Shown here in pieces: positions 21,843-34,691 of a DNA stretch of 64,000 nt. Position 1 is the stretch's first letter. Each line of letters begins with the position of its first letter. This stretch comes from Brachycybe producta (lineage: Eukaryota; Arthropoda; Diplopoda; Playtdesmida; Andrognathidae), in contig JAUPFP010000007.1 of the NCBI GenBank assembly GCA_036925085.1, positions 4,291,058 through 4,355,057 on the forward strand, given 5' to 3'. The notes under the pieces were generated by a model. It was not told the origin of the DNA, ran no database searches, and saw nothing but the letters and a program-made list of their open reading frames with translations. The translations under genes were made by a program, and so were the position numbers.

Positions 21843-22754
21843 GCTGAGAATAGACAATCAATTATGACTTTTTATGGCCAAAATGAATTGTGTAGGTGTT
21901 GGATTCTGTTAATTTAATCTTTTTAATTGGCTTTCCGCCTTCATTCAAACTTTTGCTCCTGGCAGATTGTCGCGCTTCAATTCTGAGAGGTAGATGACAA
22001 CCTTTGTAGAATAGGAACCAAAAACCTGTAGAAATCGTAATGTTTTCTATTATGAGAAAGAAAAAAAGGTGGTTCCCACATGCAATATGAAAAGCTAACA
22101 GAAGCAAAAAAAATTTAAAGAGGAAAAATAAGGTTTCCCCCACGTACAATTTCATACTAGCTCAGTGTAAGGCAGCTAGGTTTGTTTGTCGCAGGCACAA
22201 ATTTACAGATAGTGCCACTGAGATGCTGTCAGTGCTACAATGGCATAGTTTGGCACATCACAGGGTTCAGTTAAGTTTGAAATTGTTTGGAAAAATTACA
22301 CGTGGTGATTGTCCTAAACCACAGTCCAGTAATATTCATAAAGCATTATATACATGGGCAGGGCTGACCACTCTAGGAAAATTAGGGAGATTTTCACTAG
22401 GACAGATTCATATTATTGGTCTTTTTTCCTAGAGTTATAAGACAATAGAACTCTCGTCCTGAGGTAGTGGTGAATGGGGATAATTTTGTTTTGTGGGATT
22501 GACAATTGTATATTCATTTTGTTTTTTTATCTACTGTATGTGCTTGACAATGCTTAATGCTGCATCAGGACTTTTATGTCCCTCTGTCATAGGCCTATTT
22601 GGCTGCTAGCAGAATACTAATTGTAAGTGTAATTGTAATTTCAAAAAAAAAAATTAAAAGGAATTAATTGATCGTCTGTCTCCATTTTGATAAACATTAC
22701 TGGATTAACAAGCCAAACTGGACAAGCCAAAATTGATCGTCCATTCTCAGCTTT
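21843..22754. mobile_element. Foldback MITE, AGCTG-end family, copy 2, interrupted by a LINE
   Basis: The left end CGCTGAGAATAGACAATCAA matches the complement of the right end TTGATCGTCCATTCTCAGC. Homology to copy 1 (7014-7370) stops at 22154 and resumes at about 22644 because a LINE fragment is inserted. Confidence 0.65.
22155..22636 (+). mobile_element. 5'-truncated jockey/CR1-type LINE
   Basis: The insertion is bounded by the direct repeat AATTTCA (22148-22154 and 22637-22643). It begins within the C-terminal end of a reverse-transcriptase polyprotein: CKAARFVCR, then LSVLQWHSLAHHRVQLSLKL and further on FPRVIRQ followed by a stop where Trp is usual, then NSRPEVV. These are the typical last segments of jockey/CR1-like proteins. 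A 3' tail common to the other copies follows, ending TGTAAGTGTAATTGT. It is dead on arrival, as it lacks the catalytic domain. Confidence 0.75.
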
Positions 22755-23214
22755 AAAGAGGTTAGATATGGATGGATAAAAAATTGCCTCAAATGCAGAT
22801 TTGAGTGTATGACTTGTCATACGGCTCGTATACTAAATGGGTTATACACTGTTAGGTTGCTTGTTTTTATTCACTACATAACAATTCGGAAGTTTTTTTT
22901 TTGGGGGGGGGGGAGGGTTGTTTGCATATTGCAAAAAAAAAAATTGCAACAAAAAGCAAGATAAAGAGACGACGCCTCATGATTTTTCAATCCCTCCCAA
23001 AAACGAGAGTAAAGCTGCCTCTCATTTATAAAACGGATGACAACCCGCAGGCAAACTACAGTCAACAAAACTTTTTAACAACATCACATACTTAATGTCT
23101 ACTGGAAATGACATTTAGGGTTAAAAGTGACTCGGGGGAAAAAAAGCAAATACAGAGAAGTCGAGATCTATTTTGTGACAAAGTGTTGACGGGTATCATA
23201 CTAGGCCTATGTTC

Positions 23215-23605
23215 GTATTCAGGGTGGATTGATTTAAATCGATTTATTTTCATTAATTAAAATCAACGTGATTTTAATGTAAAAAAATTGGCAATACAAT
23301 AAAAATCAAGTGATTTTAAATTATATATATATATTTTTTTTTTAAAAAAGTAAATTTGTTCACTTTTATGAAATTAATTATAGTAATCTGTTTGACCGGT
23401 TGAATAAACAGATTGAACACTTTGTCATGTATAGAATTTCAATTAATAAAAAAGCAATTTTATGGAATTTTAAATAAATAAATAAAAACTTGACATATAA
23501 ATAAAAACTTGACATATAAATAAAACAAAATCCGATTTAAATCAAATAAATCCGTTATCTCTTTTAGAAAAAAAAAAACATGATTTGTATCCACTCTAAT
23601 CCTAT
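23215..23605. mobile_element. Possible MITE with GATTTAAATC palindromic ends
   Basis: It starts AGGGTGGATTGATTTAAATC and ends with ATTTGTATCCACTCT, an imperfect inverted repeat. The inside is AT-rich with TAAATAAATAAA and a doubled 17-base unit near 23486-23520. No target duplication is clear. Confidence 0.35.
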
Positions 23606-23629
23606 CTTAAATAAAAATTCATTTTTTAA

Positions 23630-24165
23630 AGCTATGACAGAATAATATTTTTCAAAATAAACTTTTATGGCTGATTAAGAATGACTTTTTGTAAAAAATT
23701 TTTTAACATTATTGGAAGAATTTTTTTATCGATTTTTGGCTTAACTTGAAGTGAAAATAAAATATCAATTTGAAATCCTTTCTGGAGCCTTTTAGAAAAT
23801 CTGTCAGTTCTAATTAACATTAAGAAGAACAAAAATATTTTGTTAGAAACTAGAATAGTAAACAGTTGTGTGCTTTTAAAAATATTTTCTTAATATCTTT
23901 TAAAATGAACGTTATTATAGCGTGTGATATTTTCAAGCAAACTTGCTTGTAAATTATCACGTTTTTACAGATTATTTTTCTTAGTAAAACATTCAGTAAA
24001 AATAATTTTCCAAATGTCATATATGACAGAATAATATTTTTAAAACAAACTTTTATCGCTGATTAAGAAAAACTTTTTGAAAATTTTCTGAAAATTATGA
24101 GAAATTTTTTTTTAGATTTTTTAGAGCTCAACTTGAAGCGAAAATAAAACCATCAATCTGAAATT
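23630..24165. repeat. Direct duplication of about 150 bases
   Basis: About 23630-23785 and 24020-24165 share ATGACAGAATAATATTTTT, the GCTGATTAAGAA block and CAACTTGAAG.GAAAATAAAA, in the same orientation and about 390 bases apart. Confidence 0.5.
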
Positions 24166-24419
24166 ATGATAAAAAGTTTGTTTTTTAAAGATTTAGACGT
24201 GGAAATATTTTTAAGTGACTCCTTTACGTTTTTAGTTTCGAAAACAATTTCTATTTTTTTTTTTTCTTAATGTTCATTACGAACTGCAGAATAATGAATG
24301 TCCTATTCTATTGTATTGTCTATCATTTGCATAATTCGTAATTTATTCTTATTAAAAAAAAATCTTAAGTGATCTTAGAACATTATTAGAAAAAATGTGA
24401 TCTCGGGCGGTTATTCTAG

Positions 24420-24641
24420 GATAAATCAGTAGTTTTTTTTTCTTCTTTCTAGATAAGAAGCCTACATTGAATGGTGAATGTGTGCTACAGGATTATCGAG
24501 CCAATACAGTTGTAGACTTCTGTTCCAACCCATTATAAGTTTTGAGATCGTTGCTTTCAGTTGTTCAGTTGGGTGACAGGCACCAAGCAAGCAACATCAG
24601 TTTGCAATAACAGCATCAGCAGCAGCAACACCACCACCACC

Positions 24642-24672
<31 letters not shown>

Positions 24673-25640
24673 CCATCAAAATCATCAAGCAAGAGGAAAC
24701 AGCACCCAAGCTGAGCAACCAACACCAACACTTTTTTCTCTTTTTTTTTTAAAGGGGGAGTTGGTTGTTGCACAGAAAGGCGCCAAATATTTTCTCCCCG
24801 TGGTTTTACGGCTGTTGCTTCGAGCTAGTTTAGCTGTCAAACTCATAGAAAAGAGTTAGGAGAGAGAAAGATTATGATGGCACGGATATATATATATTAC
24901 TTGTATATGCCCTGACAATTCAGCATTTTTTTTTGAGCAAATCACAAATTGATGATGGTCTGATTGTTGAGATTTGAAGGCGCGGCCACAATCATTTGCC
25001 CCCTCCCCCCTCTCTCTCTCTCTCTCTAAAAAAGGCGACACACCGCATGCACACTTCTTCTAATGCGTGACCCAACCTCTTCTTCTAAATCTCCCTTTCA
25101 CACTAATATCTTTTTTTGACGTCTAACAAGCAAAACGTGACTGACTCTTACAATATCTTTTTTTCTATATATACAATATATGTTTATATATATAAAAAAA
25201 ACTAAATGTCTGGACTTTTTTTGACTTCATGGCTGTTTTTTTTTCTTCTTCTTCTTATAAAGTAAAGTAACAATTTTATATATAAAAAATATTGTATATC
25301 ATCATCTCATTTATTTGAGGTGCAACCACAAACAAAACGTGGGACTATATATGTCTATATACATGTATATGATAACTGCATGATGTAGTGTTTTCTTTTT
25401 GTTTTATGCAATATGACACTCAAAGAGCATCAGATGTGTAAAATGCGCCCAAAGTGTGTTTTATGTGAATACATCAAGGATATATTATAACCCCACAAAA
25501 AAGTTCTTGTCATTTAAAATGCTACTACAATGCTTCAAATGATTGTTATTATCGCCCAGAAACAGTAGTAACAACATCTGAATGTGTATTTATTTCAAAA
25601 AAAAAAAAGTTGAAGAAAGCAGATTTTATTTAATGTAATC
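24420..25640 (+). promoter_or_regulatory. Probable 5' region of the Dscam gene, start site not resolved
   Basis: Composition becomes less monotonous here. An acceptor-like TTTCTTCTTTCTAG lies at about 24441-24453. CAGCAGCAGCAACACCACCAC microsatellites lie at 24610-24680. A C/T run lies near 25005-25025. Acceptor-like GAAAGCAG lies just before the start codon at 25641. Part may be 5' untranslated exon. No convincing TATA box or initiator was singled out. Confidence 0.3.
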
Positions 25641-25707
25641 ATGTTGACAAAGTGGACCACATTCTTCTTAACAGCAGGCACCTGTCTATTGCTTGTCTTT
25701 ATAAAAG
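25641..25707 (+). CDS. Dscam: Dscam exon 1: signal peptide
   Basis: It encodes MLTKWTTFFLTAGTCLLLVF followed by IK, a classic signal sequence: short basic start, then a hydrophobic core. The donor is GTAAGT, and the exon ends in phase 1. The next exon (39911) begins with two bases that complete the codon and gives EMCWCLEA before the Ig1 domain, so frame and content agree. Signal cleavage would fall around the CWCLEA segment. This ATG is the first of its frame after an acceptor-like site. Separation of the signal peptide from Ig1 by a long intron is normal for Dscam genes. The protein is a type I membrane receptor of the immunoglobulin superfamily. In arthropods the family acts in neurite self-recognition and guidance and, in some groups, in immunity. 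Confidence 0.65.
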
Positions 25708-26795
25708 GTAAGTGTCTAGTAGAAATACGTAATTCTGTGACTATAAGAAATAATTGTGAGATAAATTAAAATTTTTCAAAAGTTTTAAGTTATAATTAAA
25801 ATTTAAATTACAAACTAAAGGAAGCTCTCGTGTGTACGTACAGTAGGTCTCTTTGCAAATTCAGCACCTGATAGTAGAGGAATGAATGTGTTAAATACGC
25901 CAATTTTACGTGAATCTCCAGAAGTACAAAAAAAAACTAAATATTAAGGACAAAACATAAATAAAAGTTGCCAATTTAGTTATGTTATCTTTAAAAAAAA
26001 ACATGTAACTTAATATCATTTACGATTTTATGCTTTTTTTTTAAATTTCCCGAAAATGTTTTTTTTTTTAAATATATTCTAAAACGTTGTAAATTTTTTG
26101 TAAAGTACACGTAGGCTACATCTAAGAAAGCCAAATCTTCATAAATTACATTAACTATCAAAAGAAAAATCCTCAAGATTTATAAATTTAGCCATCCCTA
26201 ATTAGATGAGACTAAAATCTGGTGCCCCAACTAAGACTTAAAATGCATCATCCACAATATGAACATTTTCAAGTAGGTCTCTATACTTGCATAAACTTGC
26301 TTAGTTGAGTTGCTGAATTGTGTCAACTGCCCAAATATTAATTTCCATGCAAATCGACAGTCAAACCAACTCTCGTGCAAAATACTGCATAAAAGTTGAT
26401 GTGTTCAACTGTAACAATAGTGGAGACTCCAATTTTTGAATTTCAAATTGAAAAACATACACTTCAAGCAGTCATGAAAGCATGTGCCGGAGGGACAAAA
26501 GTCTTAAGTGAAGCATATGAAATGCATTATGAAAAACAGAAAATACAACCAAAAGAACAATTACACTGTATCATTGCTATGTCATAGATGGTAACATACT
26601 GTACATTGCAGTCAACCTTAAGTGTGAGATAACTACAATAAACTAGAATTTTTTTTTCGAATACTCCAACATACTTGTATCGAAATGTTTTTGGATTGCA
26701 AGTTGTATTCTATCCAAAATGGATGTGTTTTTCATACTCGATCCTACTTCAAACTCAATTGAGTGTCAATCATCACCAAAAGTAAAGAGAAAAAA

Positions 26796-26875
26796 ATTGC
26801 AGCAAAGGGAAATACAGACTTGTAATTGTTAAAAACATTTAACAATTACAAGTCTGTATTTAGCTTTGCTGCAAT
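26796..26875. ncRNA. 80-nt near-perfect hairpin, miRNA-precursor-like
   Basis: Two 38-base arms (26796-26833 and 26838-26875) pair at 36 positions around a four-base loop. The only mismatches are two adjacent bases. The size fits a microRNA precursor, but such near-complete pairing also fits a small snap-back repeat, and no strand choice or conserved seed can be shown. Confidence 0.35.
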
Positions 26876-28461
26876 ACAGTAGTGATTAAGTGCAGTATCA
26901 ATCAACTTTAAGAATATTACTACATGCATATTGTATATTGTACAGAATTGTTAAAGCCTTTAGAAATGAAGTATGGACAGTGATAGAAGGCAATTAACAT
27001 TGGAAAAGTATTTCTTATGTCATAATATTTGCAAGTGTGCCAGTGACATACTATCATTATTGTTAGATATACTGTAGGCCTATATCAAGTGCCATAATAT
27101 CACTGATAAATATCATATTTTTTTTTAATAATTATTGTATTTTTACCCAAAATAAATTTTATTTTATCACTTCTAATGATAATCTGCAAAACATTGGGCA
27201 ATGATAAAACTAAAAACTTACCAGCCATATTTGTCGCTGCCATCTTGTCATTTTCTAAAATTAATAACAGACAAATTATAAGTGAAATATTTTCACATCA
27301 TTTGTTCTTTTGTGAATCTTATCCTAATATCAAACATAAGTAGGGAATAATCAATTCTTAATTTAAATCAACAAAATTGCAAACAAATGAAATATAGAGT
27401 AAAACTATCGAGGGTTGAAGAACTTTTTTTGCCTTTGAAAAATATTTTATATTTTTTATTCAATCAAAATGTCAATTAGATCGAATATATAAAACATTTT
27501 TTTGTAGACTAGGCACTAACAAGTCCAAAAAAATGTGACCAATCTATTATAGCTACTCTTAAAATATTCTTCACAAGTGTCACAGGAGTACATTAGTAAA
27601 CAGTTAAGTTAATGTAACATTGTTTACTCTGATCGACAAAACCAAACACGAATAGGAGTAATTTTTTTTCCTAGCCTCGAGAGTTTAGATAGATAGAGCA
27701 TACATTTACAACAAAGACTTTGAAACTAATAAAATATAGAAAGTGAAGAAGAAGCACTTAAAAATTACAATCCTCCAACTTCTTTTTCTTAAATTCTAAC
27801 CAAAAAAAAACGTAAATGAAGAAGAAAATTACATAGACACGCATATACAAAGAGAATGCGATCTATTGAAACGATTTCTAAGTTTAAAAAAAAAGACTAA
27901 AGGCAATTATCGTAAAGAAGAACACAAAAACACATATACTATGTGTATATATATAGAATATAATTGTTATTTTGTAGTAAGAATCCTATTGATCATAGTG
28001 TTTTGTTTTTCATAATATTATATGTAGCTAGGTATAGCAACATTTAAATACTGTTTAGGTGCAAAGATCCCTATGTACAATAAATAAACCGTAATTTGCT
28101 TCTGTTTCATATCTAACAAAATCACAAACTCACATAAATATCAAGAAAACAAAATTCTGATTATTATGAATATAAGAAACAATTTCAAAAACAAATTATT
28201 ATATAAGTCTGTTAGAAGCTAGAATAGAAAGCGAAAGAGATAAAAATATATTTTATGATTATCTTTTAAAATAAACTTTTTACTGCAGTTTGAACAAGTT
28301 ACTTTTTAAATTTGGAAAGATTCTTGAATAAAAAATATTTTAAAAGAAGATATTCTGAAAAATAAAATGTTTATTTTATACCTTAACGTCTATTTAGTTC
28401 CTAAATGCTGTAACTATCATTACAATGTTTACTCCTAAATCTAAAAAGAAAACTTTACACT

Positions 28462-28516
28462 TGTAAAGAGGGGTTCAAAAGTTAAAGTTTTAACTTTAAC
28501 TTGAACCCTCTTTACA
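28462..28516. repeat. 55-nt hairpin in intron 1
   Basis: TGTAAAGAG..GGTTCAA plus GTTAAAGT pairs with ACTTTAAC plus TTGAACC..CTCTTTACA around a TTTA loop, with small bulges. Confidence 0.55.
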
Positions 28517-28953
28517 GAGGACAAATATAGAAAATCCCTGTTAAAGGATACTCATGAAATTTGGGCTTTATGTCAACTTTTCTTCTTGAATTTGTACCTT
28601 AGTGAATATAGAAAATAACCTTTAAGAAGAAAATATAAAACTTAGAAACTAGACTAGTAAATTAAAGGAATAAAAATACTAGATCGTAAAACACATTTTT
28701 TTTACTATGTCATTATTTGCCATAATTAAGCATATTTCCCATCTCGTCACTTGGTTTTTCCTTAACTTTTTCTTACAACTTTGTCAATAGATAATTAGCC
28801 AAAGTATAAAAATAAAAATTCTATTGCAGTTTACAAATATTCCCTATTTTAAACGGCCAAAACAAGTTTATTTTTTAAAGATTATCAATCATAAAAATAC
28901 TTATCTCATTTATATACTATTCTACAGTGTAGTATTATATTTTTTTTCTCTTA

Positions 28954-29744
28954 TGGCGCATTCACACTAGACTGGTTTCCCAGCTGCTGGTTGCTGCTGG
29001 CTGGTTGTAGCCCTCTAGCAGCATAGTGTGAACTGCTACCAGCAGCTGCTTTCTCCAGCAGGCTAATGATTTTAACAGCAGCTGGTGAAGTTGAACATAT
29101 CCAACTTTAGCAGAAACCAGCTGGTCATGTGACTCCCTTCTTGCTACTACCAGTGTGCTACCATCAGCCAGTGTCACTGGTAGTTGCACTAGTGGGTAGT
29201 TGAAACTCGACTGCTTGGGTTAGTTGTTGTTGTCACAGTTTGTGTTTTTGCAAGATAGCGATTGGATGATTTGCACTGCTAATACCAGCAGTAACTAGAT
29301 AAAGCGGCAGTCACACTAGGCTGGTTTACAAGCCGCTGGTTGCTGCTGGTTGCTGCTGGCTATTAGCAGCAACAGCAAGCAGCAGCTGCTTTGGGTTCAC
29401 ACTTGTCCAGTCACTGCTGGTATTAGCAGTGCAAGTCATCCAATCACCGTCTTGCAAAAACACAAACTCTAACAACAACCAACCCAAGCAGTGGAGTTTC
29501 AACTACCACTAGTGCCACTACTAGCAACAAAAAGTTCACACTAGATGGCAGCAGCAGGAAGGGAGTCACATGACCAGCTGGTAGCTGCTAAAGTTGGACA
29601 TGTCCAACTTCACCAGCCGCTGTTAAAATCACTAGCCCGCTGGAGAAAGCAGCTGCTAGTAGCAGTTCAGACTATGCTGCTAGAGTGCTACAACCAGCCA
29701 GCAGCAACCAGCGGCTTGTAAACCAGCCTAGTGTGAATGCGCCT
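28954..29744. mobile_element. Large foldback element (about 790 bp) with arms of about 335 bp
   Basis: The left arm (28955-29292) and right arm (29413-29743) are inverted copies along their whole length. The ends read GGCGCATTCACACTAG and CTAGTGTGAATGCGCC. TTA lies on both sides (28951-28953 and 29745-29747), consistent with a PIF/Harbinger-type 3-bp target. The 120-base loop contains another copy of the element start (CACACTAGGCTGGTTTACAAGCC) and a small GCTGCTGG/CCAGCAGC-rich fold. There is no coding capacity. Confidence 0.75.
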
Positions 29745-30967
29745 TTAAAGTTGTTTCCAAAAATAGAAATTATTTATTTTAACACGAATAAAATATTGCA
29801 GTCCCTTCCAATTTCATTTTAAACGATTTTTGCTGTATATGATTCGGGTTGCAGCTGAATTACAGTAGAGCTTTTAATCTCTAACTGCATGTTACCACAA
29901 AATAAATGTATCTTTTTTTTTTTTTTTTTGCAAAAGACGATTCGGACCACGCAAAATATCACTTGACCGACAAACATACAAACTCCAATTACAGTCTGAC
30001 ATCCCACCATTATTATAAATAAATAAATAAATAAATATATAACAAAATAAATACAAACTTCAATGTCTATGACAGAATCTCTGGTACAAAATTAAAAGTT
30101 GAGAGTGAAAGACAGAATATGATGAGAAAAAGCAAAACTAATAGACTCATTTCAAAGAACAGCTTAAACTGTACCCATGTACAAAAAAAACCCAACCATG
30201 ATTTCTATTCAAATATTTCATTTCAAAAGAACAGGGTTGTTACCATGGTTATAAATGATTCCAGATGAATACAGGTTTAATAAAGCATTTCAAATAGCAA
30301 AGTCTTTCGTTTTAAACGACACTCAAAACTTCATAAGTTATTACTTTGATTTTATTAGAGCATCATAATAAAAAAAAACCTGTTTTCAGTTAATATAGAA
30401 TTTATCTTGAAGCCCAATAAAACCGTTCGATGAAAATTGATGTAAAAATATTTGTTTCGATTCAATTTATTTATAGGTAACATTTAGGGATTTTGCAATA
30501 TCTTACAACTACTTATAATAAAAAAAACATTATCAGCAGTCATTGCAACGTATGGAAATGACGGAGACCAATGGAATCAAAATCTGGTTATCAGATAATA
30601 ATAGTAATTATTATTTATCCAAGCATAGTACATTGTTTGTGCTATAAATGACGACCGAAATTAAACATTTAAACAAATTTTATAAGATAAAAAATAGACA
30701 GCCTAAAAAAATTAATCAAGTCAGTTTGGACCAAAATTAACGACATCCGACATCGTTATTATTGCATTGTAGAAAACTTGAACAAGTACGCGCTCTTAGG
30801 TAACTCAACAATACAACTGAGTATTGACTAAAGAATTCCACACTGGGACGACTCGATTTAAATAAAACAAGAAAATTAAACAAAAAACATGTTTTATGTG
30901 ATACTCTACTTTTATAAAAAAAAAGGTCTAAAAAGTAAAAAAACAAAACAAGATCTAACCCCTTCTT

Positions 30968-31090
30968 GTGTTGTTAGTGTAGTGGTTAGTGTCTCGGCCC
31001 ATAATAATGTTGGTCATGGGTTCAATCCCTTGTGGTGTGAATAATTATTTTCTATTATTTCTGAAGGTGGCAGTGGACAAACAAACAAAT
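30968..31090 (+). mobile_element. tRNA-derived SINE or tRNA pseudogene
   Basis: TAGTGTAGTGG (30975-30985) matches an RNA polymerase III A box and GGTTCAATCCC (31019-31029) a B box, at tRNA-like spacing. The head resembles tRNA-Asp/Glu type sequence, but a clean cloverleaf with acceptor stem is not evident. A short unrelated body and an AAACAAACAAATAAAA tail follow. Confidence 0.55.
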
Positions 31091-34000
31091 AAAATTATGA
31101 AGTTAAATAAAAGCGAGTAAAAGCTTTATATTGAATACTAGTAGTTTGTGCGGTTATAGTAATTAATACGCATAGTTGGGACTACGTCAAATGGGGGAAT
31201 ATATGCTTACAAGAATGTATGAAAAACTAGAAAAGTAAATGAATTAGCCAATAGAATTTTCATCTTCATATACTTTTTTTAAAAAAAATAATCTATGCAT
31301 GCCCATTTAAAATTCTCAAGTTTTTGTTTTTCACTTCAAGTAGAACTAAAAAAATCGTCTGATGACATCTAAAATCCTTAAATTTAGACATTTGCAAACT
31401 GCCATACAATAATTATTTTAACAGATACCAACATCTTCTAGTTTCTAATACATTCCTGCTTCTGGAATGAAGAATAACCAGATATTACAGACGTTTCCAC
31501 CAGCAATATCTGAAATTCTTTATTTACTATAGTCATTGTAAAATAAAAGTTGCTGTAATAAATGGCGCAAAACCTCTATTATTTAATATTACAATTTCAT
31601 TTCAGAAAAATTCTAAGTTAACACTGAAAACAAAGCGAAAATATTTACACCACGTTGCCCCCTCAGTAAACCCCACTAATCTCATATCCAATAATAATAG
31701 CCCCAAAATCTGTTTCTAATCCATAAAGCCACCAATATATATATAACGAAAACACCCCAGTTTGGGTCTTTGTCTTTATAGCTCCATTTATTTCGCTTTA
31801 TCATCTAACAAACATTATATTCTCACTATGTATTATGGGATGAGAATGAACTGTTTGGTTTTGGCACAATCTAAGCATCCAATTGTTCGCCTCTCTGAAC
31901 AATATAACTCACTGGTAAATAATGATACCCATTAATAAGAAGAAAAAAGACCCAAACAAACAACATTTTGGGAGTCCAATTTTATGAACACTATTGCAAC
32001 CAGTCAGTCAGTCCATTAAACCAACACATACACACAATGACACAACTGTTGTATCATGGTGAATCTGTGGTGTTGTAACACACAGGTAATTTCAGGCAAT
32101 ATAATAAAAGTTCACCTTCTCGTCATATTACAAGGACTTTTATCTAGTAAATAGTAAAGGGTCTTATATGGTGTAAATCATCAAGGATGTCATCTTTCAT
32201 TTAGAAAGAAAGAAATCAAAACTTTTTTTTTCTCCCGTGTCTTAACTTTATGATCCCTACTAATACAAGACACTGTTTGTCTATGAAAGTGACAATTTCA
32301 GTACAGACAGATAGAAAAATACATAGATAGATAGACATATAGCCAAAAGCAATGATGCTTTCCTGTTAAGAAGAAGACCACATATGGAGAAATAGTGAAG
32401 ATAGTGAAAAAGAAAAAAGAAATCTAGTGAAATCTAATGAGGCAGGCAAACAGGCAAGATGACAAGAAACAGGAACTTCCTTTTTGCAAGTCTTGCTCCC
32501 ACCAGTAAAGCAAATTGGTATTGCTAGAGACCCCCTAAAAGAAGTAGATGGATGGAAGCTGAAAGTTAATAAGAACCAATACGTTTATATCAAATCAAAG
32601 TAAGAATAAGATTGAAACAGCTCTAGAAATTACTACAAGGTCTAGCATGGTTCAATAAGTAAATTTGCTGTAAGTTCAGAGAAGTGTGAACCTTTTTTTA
32701 TTAGAAGGAACATAAAGAAAACATTTAAATTTGGTTAGTACCTTGAGTGGTAGGTGAATACTTCTAAGGTATTATATAAAAATGTTATTTAAAAATAAAC
32801 TTATGAAAATTTCAAAATCAATTTTAGCCAAAACACTGATAAAAAAACATTAAATTCAACAATTTTCAGCTAAGGTTATAAATCAATAAAACGGTTAAGA
32901 TGTGTTGCCTCTAAAGGTCACAGGGGCGCCCTCATCCATCAAATATGCATCCTTTAAAGTGGCCACTGCGTCCAACGTTAGTCAACATCCGTAATATGAG
33001 TAATCATAGTCGTTTGCATTTTTTTTTTCACCATTTTGCCGAGTTTTAAAAAGTCTTAAATTTGTTTACATTTTCGAGTTTTTGATCAATTTTGAAAAAA
33101 GTAAGTCTATTGACATGATTGTTTTTCCATTTGTTTAAATTAAGTTTTAAAAATCCCTTAATTTTTTTAAACATTGGAAACTGATGTAAAAACTGAGCTT
33201 TGAATAATTCAAACTGATATGATGATAGAAAATGATGAATTACAATTAAAATTCCATCAAATTGTTGTTCATTTTTTTATCAGTTTCATCTATTTCCATC
33301 TATTCTCAAAAATTCCACATGGAATTCATGATTTTTCATGCAGTTAATTTTAATTCCGAATTTTTAACTTTTATAAAAAATTTAGTGAATTCGTATTCTC
33401 CATTCAGCTTTTACAAAACTTCTTCAAGATATCCAATTTAAAGTCTGGCACACAAAAAATGTAGTGAAATATGTAACAACTTGGATGATAGAGTGTGAGA
33501 GAGAGAAAGGTGAAAAAAATGAACAACCAGAATTGAATTTTTATTTGAAAAAAAGTTCTTTAGAAAGTTGCTTGCTAGAGAATATAATAAATTCTATTTT
33601 AACTTTATGAAGTAAAGAAAAAATAATAGAAAGGCATTAAAAAGAACTCAAAAGAGTTGTTATAGTGGTGCTAGAAATATAACAACAAATGTGTTGTTCT
33701 GTTAATACACAAGCGGTGAAATATAATGAGAAGGTGAAATGAAAAAAAAAATCCAATGGCACCATACAATAATAATGGAAGTTAGTGAACAGAAATAACT
33801 CTATGTAATCCATTACTTGCAATTGGAGTTACTAGGCGCCTGCAATTGCGTTATCTTTTGACAGAAACGAAACAGAGAAAGAGAGAAGAAAAAAAATATA
33901 TCTAAAACGAAAAGAAGGTCTATTCAATGTATTGTATAATTCCTTGTTAAGCCTTATACATATATATATAGGTGTTGTATAGAAGACGAATAAAAGATTC

Positions 34001-34691
34001 TATTTTTTTACATATAAAATAAGAAGAATAGAAAACAATCGAAGACAATAGAGTGAGAGAGAGAGAAAAAAAAACCTAAAAGTTCAGCCACATTTGATTT
34101 ACTCTTCCGCGAATAACAACACAGTAGGGGGGTTATTCTATAAAATGAAAGAAAGATACAGTATTGCAGAATAAACTAATGTGTGATATGTCGTAGGCCC
34201 TACTGTATATTTTCAGCATCACTTATTCATTTATATACTTAAGTGGTGGCTCATGTAAAACGATCTGAAAGCTTTAAAAACGATTATCACATTAACTACT
34301 ACTAGTATAAAAAGTTACTACATATTTAAAATTTTATGTTTCTGATTCAAAAACATAAAATATATTTAAGATGAATTTTAATGATGAATTTAATGATGAA
34401 TAATATCATAGAATTTGTAATTTGTAACAGTTACATGCTTGTAGCTTACAATAAGTTTATAACATAAAATATGATAATTTATTTAGTAACTACAAAATTT
34501 AAACAAAGTGGTAAAAGTTATTGTATTTTAAAATAAGAGTTTTTAATGAAGTAGATTTCTTAAAGAAAAAACACAATTCACACAAAAATGTTATTTTCAA
34601 ACAAAATATTTAAAAATTAACAACGTCGTTGTTTTTTTTTAATTTGATTTAGTATTTGAACAAATACAGTATATTGTTAAATAAATGTTTA

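Noticed and set aside
24561..24752. 63-codon frame with a poly-Thr/Ile run
   Set aside because: It is produced by an ACC/ATC microsatellite in the probable Dscam 5' region; no domain or splice context.
30968..31090. Functional tRNA gene
   Set aside because: A and B boxes are present, but no clean acceptor stem or cloverleaf could be drawn; a SINE head or pseudogene is more likely.
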